Positions 62,630 to 64,000 of a DNA stretch of 64,000 nucleotides are shown one piece after another. The DNA comes from Rhodoferax sp. U11-2br (lineage in GTDB: Bacteria; Pseudomonadota; Gammaproteobacteria; Burkholderiales; Burkholderiaceae_C), in assembly GCF_018619435.1 (NCBI RefSeq), contig NZ_JAHFZF010000008.1:84645-148644 (forward strand), written 5' to 3'. Within the stretch, counting starts at the first letter, position 1. The number at the start of each line of letters is the position of its first letter. Under the pieces are notes generated by a model. It was not told the origin of the DNA. It was given only the letters and a program-made list of their open reading frames with translations, and did not search any database. Both the position numbers and the translations under genes were made by a program.

Positions 62630-63880
62630 TCAAACCCCGGGTGGTAGCGCAATCTGGTGGTCAACGCTGTAGAGGTAGTCGTTGAAGATGTGTTCCGCCG
62701 TCAACAGCTGGTACTTGCCGTCCGGCCCACGGCGCGTGGTGTCTTTCAGGCGGTAGGTGTAGTGGCCGCAGGTCCACAGCTTGAAGTTGCGCATCTGGGT
62801 GCACAAACAGGTTTTGTCCATCACCGAGATGTTTTTGCCACTGGGGTGCAGCGCCAGTTCACGGTTGTACGAGGTGATGTAGGCGCAGTTGCCATTGCCA
62901 TCGAGCAGGTAGCCATACGACTCACAATTGGGTCGGATGCCGTCGCCAATCGCCGGGGAACCTTTGAGCATACGCATCGGGTAACCGGTGGGCGAAATGG
63001 TGTTGACCACGATGTCATCTTCGTTGGCCATGTAGTAATCCTGCTTGACGTCGGCCGGCAGACCACACTCCTCGGCCACGGTAAAGCGGGTGGCAACCTG
63101 CACGGCGGCCGAGCCACTTTCCAGGAACGACACCGCGTCACTGCCGGTGAAGATGCCGCCAGCGGCGATCACCGGGATGTTGAGCTCCTCGTCTTTCACG
63201 AACTTGATCACCTCGGCAATGATGGTGGCCAGGTCGTACTGCGCCCAGTCCAGGCCAAAGCCCAGGTGGCCACCGGCCAGCGGGCCTTCCACCACCACAA
63301 AGTCGGGCTTGCGGTCCAGCCGCGCGTTCTTGCGCAAAAACAGCTGCAACGCACGCACGCTGGACACAATGATGCCGAGCTTGGCATCGCGAAAACGCGG
63401 GTGATCGGCGATCAGGCCAAAGGAACCCAGGTGCAAACCAGCGCTGAGCGTGATGCCGTCAATACCCGCGTCCAGCGCGGAGGCCATGCGCACCTGCAGG
63501 GTTTCGCGCGGACCGTTCATGGTCAGCTTTTCCATGCAATTCACAAAAATCAGGCCATCACCCTTTTTGGCTTCCATGGTGGCGCCCACGTGGTTGCGCG
63601 TGGCCTCGGCCAGGATGTCCAGGTCAAACTTGACGTCGGACTTGTCGGCATTGAGGATGTTGTGTTTGTAGAGCTTGGTTTTGTCTTTGACAAAACTGGT
63701 GTCAAAACGGCGGTCAGACACATCGTTGACCATCGCATCCGAGATGTGGCCAATGCCACCCAGCCGGGCGGTTTCCAGTGCCAGTTCTGCCGTCGAAATA
63801 TCGACGCCCATACCACCCACCATGATCGGCACATACTCTTTTTGGCCGAATTTCAGGCGAAAGTCATCAACACGTTTCAT
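62630..63880 (-). CDS. Nitronate monooxygenase / 2-nitropropane dioxygenase family flavoprotein
   Basis: This is a 416-residue FMN-binding TIM-barrel protein. IMVGGMGVDISTAELALETARLGGIG is the N-terminal barrel signature (residues 18-43), and EGPLAGGHLGFGL and IPVIAAGGIFTGSDA are the FMN-phosphate loops. A C-terminal cysteine-containing extension (KTCLCTQMRNFKLWTCG) goes beyond the minimal NMO fold, as in a longer subfamily of unknown substrate. It is convergent with the PBP gene; 53 bp lie between them. Nitronate oxidation is the family activity, not shown for this branch. Confidence 0.88.
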   Translation of the reverse strand: MKRVDDFRLKFGQKEYVPIMVGGMGVDISTAELALETARLGGIGHISDAMVNDVSDRRFDTSFVKDKTKLYKHNILNADKSDVKFDLDILAEATRNHVGATMEAKKGDGLIFVNCMEKLTMNGPRETLQVRMASALDAGIDGITLSAGLHLGSFGLIADHPRFRDAKLGIIVSSVRALQLFLRKNARLDRKPDFVVVEGPLAGGHLGFGLDWAQYDLATIIAEVIKFVKDEELNIPVIAAGGIFTGSDAVSFLESGSAAVQVATRFTVAEECGLPADVKQDYYMANEDDIVVNTISPTGYPMRMLKGSPAIGDGIRPNCESYGYLLDGNGNCAYITSYNRELALHPSGKNISVMDKTCLCTQMRNFKLWTCGHYTYRLKDTTRRGPDGKYQLLTAEHIFNDYLYSVDHQIALPPGV

Positions 63881-64000
63881 GAAAATCCTTGAGGCAACGG
63901 GCGTCTTCGGCGAGGAAACATCCTGGCAGGTGAACTAGGAAGAGGCCCAAAATAACAGCTGGGTGAGATGACCCAAGCGACTCCAGAATCCTCCCCGCCC

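Noticed and set aside
1..64000. CRISPR arrays, tRNA or rRNA genes and insertion sequences
   Set aside because: No regularly spaced repeats, cloverleaf-like segments, rRNA-like blocks or transposase frames were recognised when reading through the window.

Overview
The window is bacterial chromosome, almost certainly from a betaproteobacterium of the Comamonadaceae (Rhodoferax/Polaromonas/Acidovorax-like). The reasons are the GC-rich coding style, an E3 subunit with its own lipoyl domain in an aceE-aceF-lpdA operon, and a dispersed ~55-bp intergenic repeat of the kind I associate with that family. No rRNA, tRNA, CRISPR array or intact transposase was found. Strain-level identity cannot be read from the sequence alone.

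Region 1 (1-8.0 kb, minus strand): the 2-oxoglutarate dehydrogenase operon sucA-sucB-lpdA (lpdA runs off the left edge), then propionyl-CoA synthetase prpE and an isochorismatase-family hydrolase. Region 2 (8.2-23.7 kb): an NlpC/P60 peptidase, four diguanylate cyclases with four different input modules, and a FUSC-family membrane protein. It also has a MazG-like / D-lactate dehydrogenase / DUF1993 / DoxX-like gene row facing a TetR regulator across a perfect 17-bp inverted repeat, and a three-gene operon (CheX-like, receiver plus CheX-like domain, membrane-anchored coiled coil). Region 3 (23.8-29.6 kb, minus strand): an apparently Fur-controlled operon with two tandem substrate-binding proteins, a FecCD permease, an ATPase, a pseudoazurin-type cupredoxin and an MFS transporter. 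Region 4 (30-35.6 kb, plus strand): a tripartite RND efflux operon. Region 5 (35.7-38.9 kb): a cytoplasmic pectate-lyase-like protein divergent from a radical SAM/SPASM enzyme.

Region 6 (39.0-46.7 kb) is the clearest accessory island: a complete Wadjet type I plasmid-defence operon jetA-jetB-jetC-jetD (minus strand). It lies between the intact 3' end of the pyruvate-dehydrogenase lpdA and a decayed, internally deleted second copy of an lpdA 3' end. Next to the intact lpdA terminator there is also a 64-codon C-terminal fragment of an unrelated gene, so the site appears to have received more than one insertion.

Region 7 (46.7-64 kb): aceE-aceF-lpdA (minus), a divergent membrane PAS histidine kinase and FixJ-type regulator, folD, oligopeptidase A prlC, a DUF4124-glutaredoxin exported protein, a class A penicillin-binding protein, and on the minus strand a nitronate-monooxygenase-family flavoprotein. 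About nine recognisable copies of the dispersed repeat lie in gaps between genes. One contributes the fixJ terminator, one sits between jetA and jetB, and one appears to have become coding sequence in the linker of lpdA.
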